From contig CAWJWP010000017.1 of NCBI GenBank assembly GCA_963846495.1, forward strand, positions 186,001 through 250,000: a DNA stretch of 64,000 nt. The letters are read 5' to 3'. Made by a program: the position numbers and the translations under genes. This document shows, piece after piece, positions 18,172 through 28,865 of the stretch (the first letter of the stretch is position 1; each line of letters opens with the position of its first letter). Source of the stretch: DASYQD01 sp963846495. GTDB lineage: Bacteria; Acidobacteriota; Thermoanaerobaculia; Multivoradales; JAIOJS01. Below the pieces are notes generated by a model that was not told where the DNA came from, made no database searches, and saw only the letters and a program-made list of their open reading frames with translations.

Positions 18172-18570
18172 TTACCAGACTTCGCAGAGGACCTCGCCGC
18201 CGACGCGCTGCTCGCGCGCCTGGCGGTCGGTCATCAGGCCCTTGGAGGTGGAGACGATGCCGATCCCCAGCCCGTTGAGCACCGGCTTGATCTGGTCGGC
18301 GCCGCGGTAGACGCGACGGCCCGGCGTCGACACCTTGCGCATGCGCGAGATGCCCGGCGAGCCTTCCTTGGTGTAGGAGAGGATGATGCGCAGCAGGTCG
18401 CTGGGCTTGTCCTCCACCACCGACACGCCCTTGATGTACCCCTCCTCCTTGAGGATGCGGCACACCTCGAGCTTGAGGCGGGAGGCCGGCACGTCCAGGC
18501 GGTCGTGCTTGGCGCGATGGGCGTTGCGGATCCTGGTCAGGAGGTCCGCGATCGGATCGGTCATCGACAT
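18172..18570 (-). CDS. rpsH: 30S ribosomal protein S8
   Basis: 132 residues; DPIADLLTRIRNA at the start and RVYRGADQIKPVLNGLGIGIVSTSKGLMTDRQA in the C-terminal RNA-binding half. In E. coli S8 represses the spc operon; no target structure was identified here. Confidence 0.97.
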   Translation of the reverse strand: MSMTDPIADLLTRIRNAHRAKHDRLDVPASRLKLEVCRILKEEGYIKGVSVVEDKPSDLLRIILSYTKEGSPGISRMRKVSTPGRRVYRGADQIKPVLNGLGIGIVSTSKGLMTDRQAREQRVGGEVLCEVW

Positions 18571-18588
18571 GGTGGCTTCTCTCCTGCT

Positions 18589-18774
18589 CTACCAGCTGGC
18601 CTTGATGACGCCCGGCAGGTAGCCCTGCAGCGACAGCAGGCGGAAACAGATGCGGCAGAGCCCGAACTTGCGCAGGTAGCCGCGCGGCCGGCCGCAGCTC
18701 TTGCAGCGGTTGCGGTGGCGCACCGCGTACTTGGGCGTCTTCAGGGTCTTGGCGACTTTGGCGGTGGTGGCCAC
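18589..18774 (-). CDS. rpsN: 30S ribosomal protein S14 type Z (zinc-binding)
   Basis: 61 residues with Cys24, Cys27, Cys40 and Cys43. This short zinc form contrasts with the approximately 100-residue zinc-free S14 of enterobacteria and is useful for placing the lineage. Confidence 0.97.
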   Translation of the reverse strand: MATTAKVAKTLKTPKYAVRHRNRCKSCGRPRGYLRKFGLCRICFRLLSLQGYLPGVIKASW

Positions 18775-18787
18775 TGGGCGCTCTCCT

Positions 18788-19441
18788 CTACCGGCCTACG
18801 AACGGCATGCCGAGCTCACGGAGCAGGAACATCGCCCGCTCGTCGTTGCCCGCGGTGGTGGTGATGGTGATGTTCATCCCCTTGGTGGTCTCGACCTTGT
18901 TGAGGTCGATCTCGGGGAAGATCAGCTGGTCCTTGATGCCGAGGGTGTAGTTGCCGCGGCCGTCGAAGCTCTTCTTCGGCACGCCACGGAAGTCGCGCAC
19001 GCGCGGCAGCGCGATGCTGATCAGGCGGTCGAGGAAGTCCCACATGCGCTCGCCGCGCAGCGTCACGCGGGCGCCGATCGGCATCCCCTCGCGCAGCTTG
19101 AAGGCGGCGATCGACTTCTTGGCGCGAGTCATCGTCGGCCGCTGGCCGGCGAGCGCCTGCATCTCGAGGATGGCATCGTCGAGCACCTTGATGTTGCGCG
19201 ACGCCTCGCCGAGACCCATGTTGAGGGAGATCTTCTCCAGGCGCGGCACCGCCATCTTGTTGGTGATGCCGAACTCCTGCATCAGCTTGGGCACCACGTC
19301 GTCCTGATAGCGCTGGCGCAGGCGCGAGTGATAGCGCTCGCCGGGAGCCTTCGCCGCCCGCTCGCCGCCGTTGCCGTCGCCGGCAGCGGGCGCGGCCTTG
19401 CCCTTCTTCGCCGGTGCGTCGTCTGTCTTCTTCTTGGCCAT
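18788..19441 (-). CDS. rplE: 50S ribosomal protein L5 with N-terminal extension
   Basis: 217 residues; the L5 core (RLRQRYQDDVVPKLMQEFGI... to ...ERAMFLLRELGMPFVGR) is of normal length. It is preceded by about 35 Lys/Ala/Gly-rich residues that L5 normally lacks. No in-frame Met lies between the extension and the core, so the extension appears to be translated. 25 bp after rplX. Confidence 0.95.
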   Translation of the reverse strand: MAKKKTDDAPAKKGKAAPAAGDGNGGERAAKAPGERYHSRLRQRYQDDVVPKLMQEFGITNKMAVPRLEKISLNMGLGEASRNIKVLDDAILEMQALAGQRPTMTRAKKSIAAFKLREGMPIGARVTLRGERMWDFLDRLISIALPRVRDFRGVPKKSFDGRGNYTLGIKDQLIFPEIDLNKVETTKGMNITITTTAGNDERAMFLLRELGMPFVGR

Positions 19442-19466
19442 GACTCGTTTCCGTTCGCGGCTGGGA

Positions 19467-19808
19467 TCAGCCCAGCGTGGCGCCGCAGTGCTTGCAGTAG
19501 CGCACGCCGCTGCCGTCGTCGAGGCGCTTGCGCCCGATCCGGCTCGGCTTGCCGCACTCCGTGCAGATGACCTGCAGGTTGTCGATGCGGATGGCCGCTT
19601 CCTTCTCGAGGATGCCGCCCTTCACCTGCCGCTGCGGGTTCGGCTTGGTGTGCTTCTTGGTGAAGTTGACGCCCTCGACGATGGCGCGGCCGGCCTCGGG
19701 CAGCACGCGCAGGACGCGGCCCTCGCTGCCCTTGTCCTTGCCCGCGATCACCTTGACGCGGTCGTTCTTCTTGATCTTCGGCTTGCGTAGCGCAGTTACG
19801 GTGCTCAT
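19467..19808 (-). CDS. rplX: 50S ribosomal protein L24 with C-terminal zinc ribbon
   Basis: 113 residues. The KOW motif is in RVKVIAGKDKGSEGRVLRV. The C-terminus has CTEC...CKHC, the zinc-ribbon form found in many bacteria. Confidence 0.96.
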   Translation of the reverse strand: MSTVTALRKPKIKKNDRVKVIAGKDKGSEGRVLRVLPEAGRAIVEGVNFTKKHTKPNPQRQVKGGILEKEAAIRIDNLQVICTECGKPSRIGRKRLDDGSGVRYCKHCGATLG

Positions 19809-19824
19809 CGAAAAGACCTTCCGA

Positions 19825-20193
19825 TCAGATGACTTCGGGAGCGAGCGAGATGATCTTCATGAAGCGACGCTCGCGCAGCTCGCGGGCGACGGGGCCGAAG
19901 ACGCGGGTGCCCACCGGCTCCTTGGCGTCGTTGATGATCACCGCCGCGTTGTTGTCGAAGCGGATGTAGCTGCCGTCGGCGCGGCGGTGCGCCCGCACGG
20001 TGCGCACGATCACCGCCTTCACCTTGGCGCCCTTCTTGACCGTGCCGTCCGGCGCCGCCTCCTTGACCGAGGCGCTGATGACGTCGCCGAGGTGGCCGTA
20101 GTCGCCGGTCGAGCCGCCGAGCACGGTGATGCAGGCGATCTTTTTGGCGCCGGTGTTGTCGGCGACGTCGAGGATTGTACCCATCTGGATCAT
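19825..20193 (-). CDS. rplN: 50S ribosomal protein L14
   Basis: 122 residues, standard; MIQMGTILDVADNTGAKKI and GTRVFGPVARELRERRFMKI. 3 bp after rpsQ. Confidence 0.98.
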   Translation of the reverse strand: MIQMGTILDVADNTGAKKIACITVLGGSTGDYGHLGDVISASVKEAAPDGTVKKGAKVKAVIVRTVRAHRRADGSYIRFDNNAAVIINDAKEPVGTRVFGPVARELRERRFMKIISLAPEVI

Positions 20194-20196
20194 GGC

Positions 20197-20466
20197 TCAC
20201 CCCACCTCGGCGCGCTTGAGGATCGACTGCAACCGCCAGCGCTTGGTGGCCGACAGCGGCCGCGTCGAGACGATCACCACCTCGTCGCCGACCTTCGCCT
20301 CGTTCTTCTCGTCGTGGGCGTGGAACTTCTTGCTCCGCCACACATAACGCTGGTAGAGGTCGTGCATCTCGGTGCGCTCGACGAGCACCGTCACCGTCTT
20401 GTCCATCTTGTCGCTGACCACCTTCCCGGTGAGGGTCTGGCGGCCGCTCTGCGTGTTCTCGCTCAT
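20197..20466 (-). CDS. rpsQ: 30S ribosomal protein S17
   Basis: 89 residues; GKVVSDKMDKTVTVLVER and HDEKNEAKVGDEVVIVSTRPLS are diagnostic of the OB-fold protein S17. Confidence 0.97.
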   Translation of the reverse strand: MSENTQSGRQTLTGKVVSDKMDKTVTVLVERTEMHDLYQRYVWRSKKFHAHDEKNEAKVGDEVVIVSTRPLSATKRWRLQSILKRAEVG

Positions 20467-20500
20467 CTCGCTTCGTCCAATCTCGTGGTCGTGAAACCGC

Positions 20501-20707
20501 CTAAGCGCCCTTCTCGCCGAGCAGCGTCAACACCCGCGCCCGCTCACGCCGCGCCGCCCGGACCTTCGCCGGCGACTCCAGCTGCCCGGTCGACTTGTTG
20601 AGCCGCAGGGCGAAGAGCTGCTGCGCGAGCTCCTTCTCCTTCGCCCGCAGCTCCTCGACGGTGTTGTCGCGCAACTGCTGCTTCGCCTTCGCTTTCTTCT
20701 CAGCCAT
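20501..20707 (-). CDS. rpmC: 50S ribosomal protein L29
   Basis: 68 residues; LRAKEKELAQQLFALRLNKSTGQLESPAKV is the two-helix L29, which lies at the nascent-peptide exit near trigger factor and SRP. 16 bp after rplP. Confidence 0.95.
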   Translation of the reverse strand: MAEKKAKAKQQLRDNTVEELRAKEKELAQQLFALRLNKSTGQLESPAKVRAARRERARVLTLLGEKGA

Positions 20708-20723
20708 CGTCGTATCGCTCCGC

Positions 20724-21143
20724 CTAGAGGACCGGCTGGTCGCGGGAGAGGAAACGGGTCTTCATCGGCAGCTTGTGGGCGGCTAGGCGCATCGCCGCGG
20801 CGGCGACCTCCTGGGTCACCCCCTCGAGCTCGTACATGATGCGGCCCGGCTTGACCACCGCGACCCACTCCTCCGGTGGCCCCTTGCCCTTACCCATGCG
20901 GGTCTCGAGCGGCTTCTTGGTCACCGACTTGTCGGGGAAGACGCGGATCCACATCTTGCCGCCGCGCTTGACGGCGCGGCTGATGGCGATACGGGCGGCC
21001 TCGATCTGGCGCGCCGTCACCCACGCCGGCTCGGTGGCCTGCAGGGCGTAGTCGCCGAAGGCGATGTAGCTGCCGCCCTTGGCCATGCCCTTGCGGCGGC
21101 CGCGGTGGTGCTTCCTGTACTTGACCTTCTTCGGCATCAACAT
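20724..21143 (-). CDS. rplP: 50S ribosomal protein L16
   Basis: 139 residues; MLMPKKVKYRKHHRGR at the start, and the conserved loop with Arg near GRIMYELEGV that approaches the peptidyl transferase centre. The first ATG is kept because L16 commonly begins MLMPK. Confidence 0.97.
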   Translation of the reverse strand: MLMPKKVKYRKHHRGRRKGMAKGGSYIAFGDYALQATEPAWVTARQIEAARIAISRAVKRGGKMWIRVFPDKSVTKKPLETRMGKGKGPPEEWVAVVKPGRIMYELEGVTQEVAAAAMRLAAHKLPMKTRFLSRDQPVL

Positions 21144-21173
21144 GATGCGTGCTCCTGACCTGCAGCGCCCCGC

Positions 21174-21821
21174 TTACGCGGCGCGGCGGCTCTTCTCCTT
21201 GAGCAGGTCGCCCTTGTAGACCCACACCTTGACGCCGATGACGCCGTAGGTGGTGTTGGCCTCGGCGAAGCCGTAGTCGATGTCCGCCTTCAGCGTGTGC
21301 AGCGGCAGGCGGCCGTCCTGGTACCACTCGGTGCGCGCGATCTCGGCGCCGCCCAGGCGGCCGGCGACCATGATCTTCACGCCCTTGGCGCCGAAGCGGA
21401 ACGCCGACTCCATCGCCTTCTTCATCGCCCGGCGGAAGGAGACGCGGCGCACCAGCTGCTGGGCGACGTTCTCGGCCACCAGCTGAGCGTCGAGCTCGGG
21501 GCGCTGGATCTCCTGGATGTTGATGTGCACCGGGCGGCCCATCGCCTTCATCAGGTCGTCGCGCAGGCGGTCGACCTCGGCGCCCTTGCGGCCGATGATG
21601 ATGCCCGGGCGCGAGGTGTAGATCGACACCCGCAGCCGCTCGGCGGCGCGCTCGATGTCGATCTCCGACACGCCGGCGTGCTTGAGCTGCTCCTTGAGCT
21701 GCTTGCGCAGCTTGAGGTCGTCGTGCAGCAGCTTGGAGTAGTCGTTGCCCGCGAACCAGCGCGAGTGCCAGGTGCGGTTGTAGCCGAGGCGGAACCCGTA
21801 GGGGTGTGTCTTCTGACCCAC
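21174..21821 (-). CDS. rpsC: 30S ribosomal protein S3
   Basis: 215 residues from the GTG at 21821 (MGQKTHPYGFRLGYNRTWHS). GGAGAA about 8 bp upstream serves as ribosome binding site, and no ATG is available near the family start. The KH domain (SRPGIIIGRKGAEVDRL) and C-terminal domain (RISGRLGGAEIAR-like AGRLGGAEIARTEW) are present. The frame stays open into rplV, rpsS and rplB as an unrelated shadow. Confidence 0.96.
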   Translation of the reverse strand: MGQKTHPYGFRLGYNRTWHSRWFAGNDYSKLLHDDLKLRKQLKEQLKHAGVSEIDIERAAERLRVSIYTSRPGIIIGRKGAEVDRLRDDLMKAMGRPVHINIQEIQRPELDAQLVAENVAQQLVRRVSFRRAMKKAMESAFRFGAKGVKIMVAGRLGGAEIARTEWYQDGRLPLHTLKADIDYGFAEANTTYGVIGVKVWVYKGDLLKEKSRRAA

Positions 21822-21835
21822 GACGCTTCTTCTCC

Positions 21836-22201
21836 TTAGGCTTCCGCGCCGGCTTCGGCGCCCTTGCGAGTGTCCAGCTTGATCGTCACGTGGCTCGAAC
21901 GCTTCAGCACGCGGAAGCCGCGGCCCATCGGCGCCGGCCGGAACCGCTTCGCCGACGGCCCCGGGTCGACCATCACTTCCTTGACGAAGAGGCGGTCGAC
22001 GTCCATCGGCTCGTCGCGGTTCTCGGCGTTGGCGATCGCCGACTTGAGCAGCTTCTCGAGCGGCTTGGCGGCGTGCTTGTTGGTGAGGTGGAGGATGTTG
22101 ACCGCCTCCTGCACGCCCTTGCCGCGGATGAGGTCCGCCACCAGCCGCACCTTGCGGGGCGTGGCGCGCAGGAAACGGAGCTGAGCTCTGACTTCCATCA
22201 T
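21836..22201 (-). CDS. rplV: 50S ribosomal protein L22
   Basis: 121 residues. ATPRKVRLVADLIRGK and the extended beta-hairpin (VDPGPSAKRFRPAPMGRGFRVLKRSSHVTI) that lines the exit tunnel are both intact. Two ATGs stand in tandem at 22201. Confidence 0.97.
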   Translation of the reverse strand: MMEVRAQLRFLRATPRKVRLVADLIRGKGVQEAVNILHLTNKHAAKPLEKLLKSAIANAENRDEPMDVDRLFVKEVMVDPGPSAKRFRPAPMGRGFRVLKRSSHVTIKLDTRKGAEAGAEA

Positions 22202-22207
22202 CGGCTC

Positions 22208-22495
22208 CTACTTGCGCTTGGCGACGACCTTTTCCTTCTTGCCGGAATGGCCGCGGAAGGTGCGCGTGGCGGAGAACTCGCCGAGCTTGTGCCCCACCAT
22301 GTTCTCGCTCACGTAGACGGGGATGAACTTGGCGCCGTTGTGCACGGCGATGGTGTGGCCGACCATGTCGGGGATGACGGTGGAGCGCCGCGACCAGGTC
22401 TTGACGACCCGCTTGGTGCTCGCCTCGTTCATCGCCGCGACCTTGGCGGCGAGGTGGTCGTCGACGAAGAAGCCCTTCTTGAGTGAACGCGCCAT
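22208..22495 (-). CDS. rpsS: 30S ribosomal protein S19
   Basis: 95 residues; RSLKKGFFVDDHL, TWSRRSTVIPDMVGHTIAVHNG and GHKLGEFSATRTFRGHSG are diagnostic. 9 bp after rplB. Confidence 0.98.
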   Translation of the reverse strand: MARSLKKGFFVDDHLAAKVAAMNEASTKRVVKTWSRRSTVIPDMVGHTIAVHNGAKFIPVYVSENMVGHKLGEFSATRTFRGHSGKKEKVVAKRK

Positions 22496-22504
22496 GGTCT
22501 GCTC

Positions 22505-23326
22505 CTACTTCCGCCGCCGCACGATCATCGAGGTGGTGCGCTTGTTGCGGCGGGTCTTGTACCCCTTGGCCGGCTGCCCCCACGGCGACACCGGGTGACG
22601 GCCGCCGGAGGTCTTGCCCTCGCCGCCGCCCATCGGGTGGTCGACCGGGTTCATCACCACGCCGCGGTTGTGGGGCCGGAAGCCGAGGTAGCGGGTACGG
22701 CCCGCCTTGCCCCAGGAGATGTTCTCGTGCTCGAGGTTGCCGACCTGGCCGACGGTGGCGTAGCAGTCGACGTGGATCTTGCGCACCTCGCCCGAGGGGA
22801 GGCGCACCTGCGCGTAGTGTCCCTCGCGCGCCATCAGCTGCGCGCCGGTGCCCGCCGAGCGCACCAGCTGGCCGCCCTTGCCGGGCTTGAGCTCGAGGTT
22901 GTGCAGCTGGGTGCCGAGCGGCATCTTGCGCAGCGGCAGCGCGTTGCCCGGGTTGACCGGGGCGTCGTCGCCGGCCTGCACCTCGGAGCCGACCACTAGG
23001 CCCACCGGCGCCAGGATGTAGCGGCGCTCGCCGTCGGCGTAGAGCACCAAGGCGATGCGCGCCGAGCGGTTGGGGTCGTACTCGATCGACTCGACACGGC
23101 CGGAGACGCCGTGCTTGTCGCGCCGGAAGTCGATCACCCGGTAGCGCCGCTTGTGGCCGCCGCCGCGGAAGCGCACGGTGATGTGGCCGCGGCTGTTGCG
23201 CGCGCCGGTCGAGCGCTTGCCCTCGGTGAGCGCCTTGTGGGGCCGCTCGGTGGTGAGCTCGGCGAAGTCCGACCGCGTCTGCTGGCGCGAGGCCGGGTTC
23301 GTCGGCTTGATCTGCTTGATTCCCAT
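22505..23326 (-). CDS. rplB: 50S ribosomal protein L2
   Basis: 273 residues, standard. The C-terminal loop NPVDHPMGGGEGKTSGGRHP contains the conserved His needed for peptidyl transferase activity. 60 bp after rplW, the widest gap inside the S10 cluster. Confidence 0.98.
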   Translation of the reverse strand: MGIKQIKPTNPASRQQTRSDFAELTTERPHKALTEGKRSTGARNSRGHITVRFRGGGHKRRYRVIDFRRDKHGVSGRVESIEYDPNRSARIALVLYADGERRYILAPVGLVVGSEVQAGDDAPVNPGNALPLRKMPLGTQLHNLELKPGKGGQLVRSAGTGAQLMAREGHYAQVRLPSGEVRKIHVDCYATVGQVGNLEHENISWGKAGRTRYLGFRPHNRGVVMNPVDHPMGGGEGKTSGGRHPVSPWGQPAKGYKTRRNKRTTSMIVRRRK

Positions 23327-23386
23327 CGTTCGTTCAGTCCTCTACGTTGAGTTGTCCGCGCAACGTTCGCGTTAGCTCGGGCGTCC

Positions 23387-23677
23387 TCAGACGCCCTCGA
23401 AGAACTCGATCTTCGAGCCCTCCTTGAGGCGCACGTACGCCTTCTTCCAGTCCGAGCGGCGGCCGACCCAGCGGCCCTGCCGCCGCACCTTGCCGTGGCC
23501 GCGAAGGATGCGCACGTCCTCCACCTTGACGTCCTTGAACTGCGCCTCGACTGCCTTCTTGACCTCGATCTTGTTGGCGCGCGAGTCGACCTCGAAGGCA
23601 ACGATGTTCTGGGTCTCTTTCTGCTCCATCACCTTCTCGGAGAGCAGCGGCCGGCGGATCACCTGTTCGAGCCTCAT
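23387..23677 (-). CDS. rplW: 50S ribosomal protein L23
   Basis: 96 residues; VIRRPLLSEKVMEQKE and FEVDSRANKIEVKKAVEAQF match L23, the docking site for trigger factor. Overlaps rplD by 4 nt. Confidence 0.97.
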   Translation of the reverse strand: MRLEQVIRRPLLSEKVMEQKETQNIVAFEVDSRANKIEVKKAVEAQFKDVKVEDVRILRGHGKVRRQGRWVGRRSDWKKAYVRLKEGSKIEFFEGV

Positions 23678-24297
23678 CGCGAGAGCACCTCCACCAGCCG
23701 GCCGAGCGCCTGCTCGGAGAGCACCAGGTGGCCGCGGTCGACGACGTCGTAGACGTTGACCGCCAGCGCGTCGACCGCCTTGAGCCGCGGGTTGTTGCGC
23801 GCTGCCAGGTGCAGGTTCTGGTTGTCGCGGTCATCGACGAGCAACGCCTTGCCGGCGATGCCGAGGCCGGCGAGCGAAGTCGCGAGCGCCTTCGTCTTCG
23901 GGCCCTCGAGCTCGAAGCTGTCGACCACCACCAGCCCTTCGTCGCGCAGCTTGCGCGACAGCGCCGACTTGAGCGCGTTCTTCTTCTCCTGCACCGTCAC
24001 CTTCTTGTCGTAGGCGCGCGGCACCGGCCCGTGCACCGTGCCGCCCTTCTTCCACAGCGGGCTGCGCGTCTCGCCCGCGCGGGCGCGGCCGGTGCCCTTC
24101 TGCTTGAACGGCTTGCGGTTGGTGCCGGAGACCTCGCCGCGGTTCTTCACCTTGTGGGTGCCGCTGCGCAGGCCGGCGCGGTAGCCCTCGACGACGACGT
24201 GGATCAGGTGCTCCTTGTAGGGGTACCCGAAGACCTCGTCCGGCAGGTCGAGCTGCCGCACCACTTCGTTGCTCAGGTTCTTGACCTCGACCTTCAT
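23674..24297 (-). CDS. rplD: 50S ribosomal protein L4
   Basis: 207 residues. The tunnel loop KQKGTGRARAGETRSPLWKKGG is intact. In E. coli L4 represses the S10 operon by attenuation; no matching leader is evident before rpsJ here. 3 bp after rplC. Confidence 0.97.
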   Translation of the reverse strand: MKVEVKNLSNEVVRQLDLPDEVFGYPYKEHLIHVVVEGYRAGLRSGTHKVKNRGEVSGTNRKPFKQKGTGRARAGETRSPLWKKGGTVHGPVPRAYDKKVTVQEKKNALKSALSRKLRDEGLVVVDSFELEGPKTKALATSLAGLGIAGKALLVDDRDNQNLHLAARNNPRLKAVDALAVNVYDVVDRGHLVLSEQALGRLVEVLSR

Positions 24298-24300
24298 GGC

Positions 24301-24930
24301 TCAGCCCTTCTTGGCGCGCTTGATGGCGACGTAGGTGCCGGTCGAGCCGGGCACCGCGCCGGAGACCAGGATGACGTTCTTCTCGGCGTCGACGCTCACC
24401 ACCTTCAAGTTCTTGGCGGTGACCCGCGTGGCGCCCATCCGCCCCGCCGCCCGCATGCCCGGATAGACGCGCGAGGGGAAGGAGGAGGCGCCGATCGAGC
24501 CGGGGGCGCGGTGGAACATCGAGCCGTGCGTGGCGCGCCCGCCGCGGAAGTGGTGGCGCTTGACGACGCCCTGGAACCCCTTCCCCTTGCTGGTGCTGAC
24601 GACGTCGACGTACTCGCCGGCGGCGAAGATCGAGGCCTTCACCTCGTCGCCCGCCTTCCACTCCTCCTCGGCCCTGACCTTGAACTCGGCCAGCCGCCGC
24701 GTCGGCGCCACGCCGGCCTTCTTGAAGTGGCCCTGCAGCGGCTTGCTGACGTTGCGCGGGGTGCGTTTCTCGACCAGGCCGATCTGCACCGCCTCGTAGC
24801 CGTCGCTCTCGGCCGTCTTGCGCTGCACGACCAGGCAGGGGCCGACCTCGAGCACGGTGACCGGGATCATCGCCCCGTGGTCGCCGAAGACCTGGGTCAT
24901 GCCGACTTTCTTTCCGAGGATGCCTTCCAT
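24301..24930 (-). CDS. rplC: 50S ribosomal protein L3
   Basis: 209 residues; GILGKKVGMTQVF at the start and KGKGFQGVVKRHHFRGGRATHGSMFHR near the peptidyl transferase centre. 29 bp after rpsJ. Confidence 0.98.
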   Translation of the reverse strand: MEGILGKKVGMTQVFGDHGAMIPVTVLEVGPCLVVQRKTAESDGYEAVQIGLVEKRTPRNVSKPLQGHFKKAGVAPTRRLAEFKVRAEEEWKAGDEVKASIFAAGEYVDVVSTSKGKGFQGVVKRHHFRGGRATHGSMFHRAPGSIGASSFPSRVYPGMRAAGRMGATRVTAKNLKVVSVDAEKNVILVSGAVPGSTGTYVAIKRAKKG

Positions 24931-24959
24931 CGCGAGCTCCTGCTGACTGCCTGGCGGCC

Positions 24960-25277
<318 letters not shown>

Positions 25278-25325
25278 GACTCGCCTCTGCAAAGAACCAG
25301 CGGAACGAGATGCCTATTCGAACGC

Positions 25326-26519
<1,194 letters not shown>

Positions 26520-26583
26520 GTACTGTCCCTCTCCTTCGTCTCTATCAGCCTGCGGCCGGGGTCACTTTCCTCAGGCGGCGGGC

Positions 26584-28659
26584 TCAGCCCGCCGCCTTGG
26601 CGACCACCTCTTCGCTGACGCTCTTCGGCGCCTGCTCGTAGGAGTCGAACTGCATGGTGTAGGTGGCGCGCCCCTGGCTGCGCGAGCGCAGGTCGGTGGC
26701 GTAGCCGAACATCTCCGACAGCGGCACCTTGGCGGTGATCACCTGCGCGCTGCCCCGCCCTTCCATGTGCTGGATGCGGCCGCGGCGCGAGGTGAGGTCG
26801 CCGATGATGTCGCCCATGTACTCCTCGGGCGTCACCACCTCGACCGCCATCACCGGCTCGAGGATCACCGGCTTGGCCTTCTTCACCGCGTCCTGCAGCG
26901 CCATCGAGCCGGCGATCTTGAACGCCATCTCGTTGGAGTCGACCTCGTGGTAGGTGCCCTCCATGAGGTCGATCTCGATGCCGTTGAGCGGGTAGCCGGC
27001 GAGCGGACCGGTCTCGATCGCCTCGCGGATGCCCTGCTCGATGGGCTTGATGAACTCCTTGGGGATGCTGCCGCCGGTGACTTTGTTGTTGAAGACGAAG
27101 TCGCCTTCGGTCGTCGGCCGCGCCACGATTTTGCAGTGCCCGTACTGGCCGCGGCCGCCGGTCTGTTTGACGTAGCGCCCCTCGCCCTTGGCCTCGTTGG
27201 TGATCGCCTCGCGGTAGGCGACCATCGGCTTGCCGACGTTGGCGCCGACGTTGAACTCGCGCACCAGGCGGTCGACGATGATCTCCAGGTGCAGCTCGCC
27301 CATGCCGTTGATCAGCGTCTGCCCGGTCTCCTTGTCGGTGTGGACGCGGAAGGTGGGGTCTTCCTGCATCAGCTTGCCGAGGGCGTTGCCGAGCTTCTCC
27401 TGGTCGGCCTTGGTCTTGGGCTCGATGGAGACGGCGATCACCGGCTCGGGGAAGGTCATCGACTCGAGCAGCACCGTCTGCTTGGGGTCGCAGATGGTGT
27501 CCCCGGTGGTGACGTTCTTGAGCCCCACCGCGGCGCCGATGTCGCCCGCCCACACCTCGGAGATCTCTTCGCGCTTGTTGGCGTGCATCTTGAGCAGGCG
27601 GCCGATGCGCTCGTTGCGCCGCTTGGCGGTGTTGAGCACCGAATCGCCGGTCTCGACGTGCCCCGAGTAGACGCGGAAGTAGGAGAGCTGGCCGACGAAG
27701 GGGTCGGTCATGATCTTGAAGATGAGCGCCGAGAACGGGGCGTCGTCCTTGGGCTCGCGGATCAACGGAGCTCCGGTGTCGGGGTCGAGCCCCTCGATCG
27801 GCGGCATGTCGAGCGGCGACGGCAGGTAGTGGACCACCGAGTCGAGCAGCGGCTGCACGCCCTTGTTCTTGAAGGCGCTGCCGCAGATCACCGGGTGCAG
27901 GCGGCCGGCGACGGTGGCGCGGCGCAGGGCGGCGCGCAGCTCGTCGTTGCTGATCGCCTCGCCCGAAAGGTACCTCTCGAGCAACTGGTCGTCGGTCTCG
28001 GAGACCGCCTCCACCATCTGCTCGCGCATCTTGAGCGCGACGTCCTTGTACTCCTCGGGGACCTCGGTGAGGGTGTACTCGGCGCCGAGGGCCTCGTCCT
28101 TGTAGTCGATCCCCTTCATCTCGATGAGGTCGATGATGCCGCGGAACGAATCCTCGCGGCCCCAGGGCAGCTGCACCGGCACCGGCGAAGCGTCGAGGCG
28201 CGAGCGCATCATCGCCACGCAGCGATCGAAATCGGCGCCGATGCGGTCCATCTTGTTGACGAAGGCGATGCGCGGGACGCGGTACTTGTTGGCCTGGCGC
28301 CACACCGTCTCGGACTGCGGCTCGACGCCGGCGACGGCGTCGAACACCGCCACCGCGCCGTCGAGGACGCGCAGCGAGCGCTCCACCTCGGCGGTGAAGT
28401 CGACGTGGCCCGGGGTGTCGATGATGTTGATGCGGTAGCCGTTCCAGAAGCACTGCGTGGCGGCCGAGGTGATGGTGATGCCGCGCTCCTGCTCCTGCAC
28501 CATCCAGTCCATCGTCGCGGTGCCCTCGTGCACCTCGCCGATCTTGTAGTTGACGCCGGTGTAATAAAGGATGCGCTCGGTAGTCGTCGTCTTACCGGCA
28601 TCGATGTGCGCCATGATGCCGATGTTGCGCGTCTTCTCGAGGGAGTGCTTTCTAGCCAT
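26584..28659 (-). CDS. fusA: elongation factor G
   Basis: 691 residues. AHIDAGKT (17-24), the RGITI switch I, DTPGHVDF with its catalytic His, and NKMD are all canonical, unlike fusA2 at 5286. Domains II-V are complete, with GGSIPKEFIKPIEQGIREA in domain IV. Drives translocation and, with the recycling factor encoded at 47421-47975, ribosome splitting. A strong stem-loop lies in the 206-bp gap upstream. Confidence 0.98.
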   Translation of the reverse strand: MARKHSLEKTRNIGIMAHIDAGKTTTTERILYYTGVNYKIGEVHEGTATMDWMVQEQERGITITSAATQCFWNGYRINIIDTPGHVDFTAEVERSLRVLDGAVAVFDAVAGVEPQSETVWRQANKYRVPRIAFVNKMDRIGADFDRCVAMMRSRLDASPVPVQLPWGREDSFRGIIDLIEMKGIDYKDEALGAEYTLTEVPEEYKDVALKMREQMVEAVSETDDQLLERYLSGEAISNDELRAALRRATVAGRLHPVICGSAFKNKGVQPLLDSVVHYLPSPLDMPPIEGLDPDTGAPLIREPKDDAPFSALIFKIMTDPFVGQLSYFRVYSGHVETGDSVLNTAKRRNERIGRLLKMHANKREEISEVWAGDIGAAVGLKNVTTGDTICDPKQTVLLESMTFPEPVIAVSIEPKTKADQEKLGNALGKLMQEDPTFRVHTDKETGQTLINGMGELHLEIIVDRLVREFNVGANVGKPMVAYREAITNEAKGEGRYVKQTGGRGQYGHCKIVARPTTEGDFVFNNKVTGGSIPKEFIKPIEQGIREAIETGPLAGYPLNGIEIDLMEGTYHEVDSNEMAFKIAGSMALQDAVKKAKPVILEPVMAVEVVTPEEYMGDIIGDLTSRRGRIQHMEGRGSAQVITAKVPLSEMFGYATDLRSRSQGRATYTMQFDSYEQAPKSVSEEVVAKAAG

Positions 28660-28709
28660 GACTTCGGTGCTTCTTCGTGCTCTCGGTGCTTCTCGTCGTC
28701 CGCAAAACA

Positions 28710-28748
28710 GCGGCGGCCCCTGGTTCTTGTCCTGATCGGGGCCGCCGC
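28710..28748 (-). terminator. stem-loop between rpsG and fusA (attenuator-like)
   Basis: A perfect 11-bp GC stem (28738-28748 with 28710-28720) and a 17-nt loop. On the minus strand it is followed by TGTTTTG. It sits in the 206-bp rpsG-fusA spacer, so it could partly terminate the message and set the rpsLG to fusA/tuf ratio, or be an RNA-processing site. Confidence 0.5.
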
Positions 28749-28865
28749 CGCTGGAATCCGAACCCGCCTGCGCTCTCTCGTCGGAGCCGGCGGTCAGGGG
28801 TGCTGCCGGGTCTCGCCGTCCCCGCCCCGGTCAGTGCCGGAGGCGGGCAGCGCGAGCCCGCGGCG

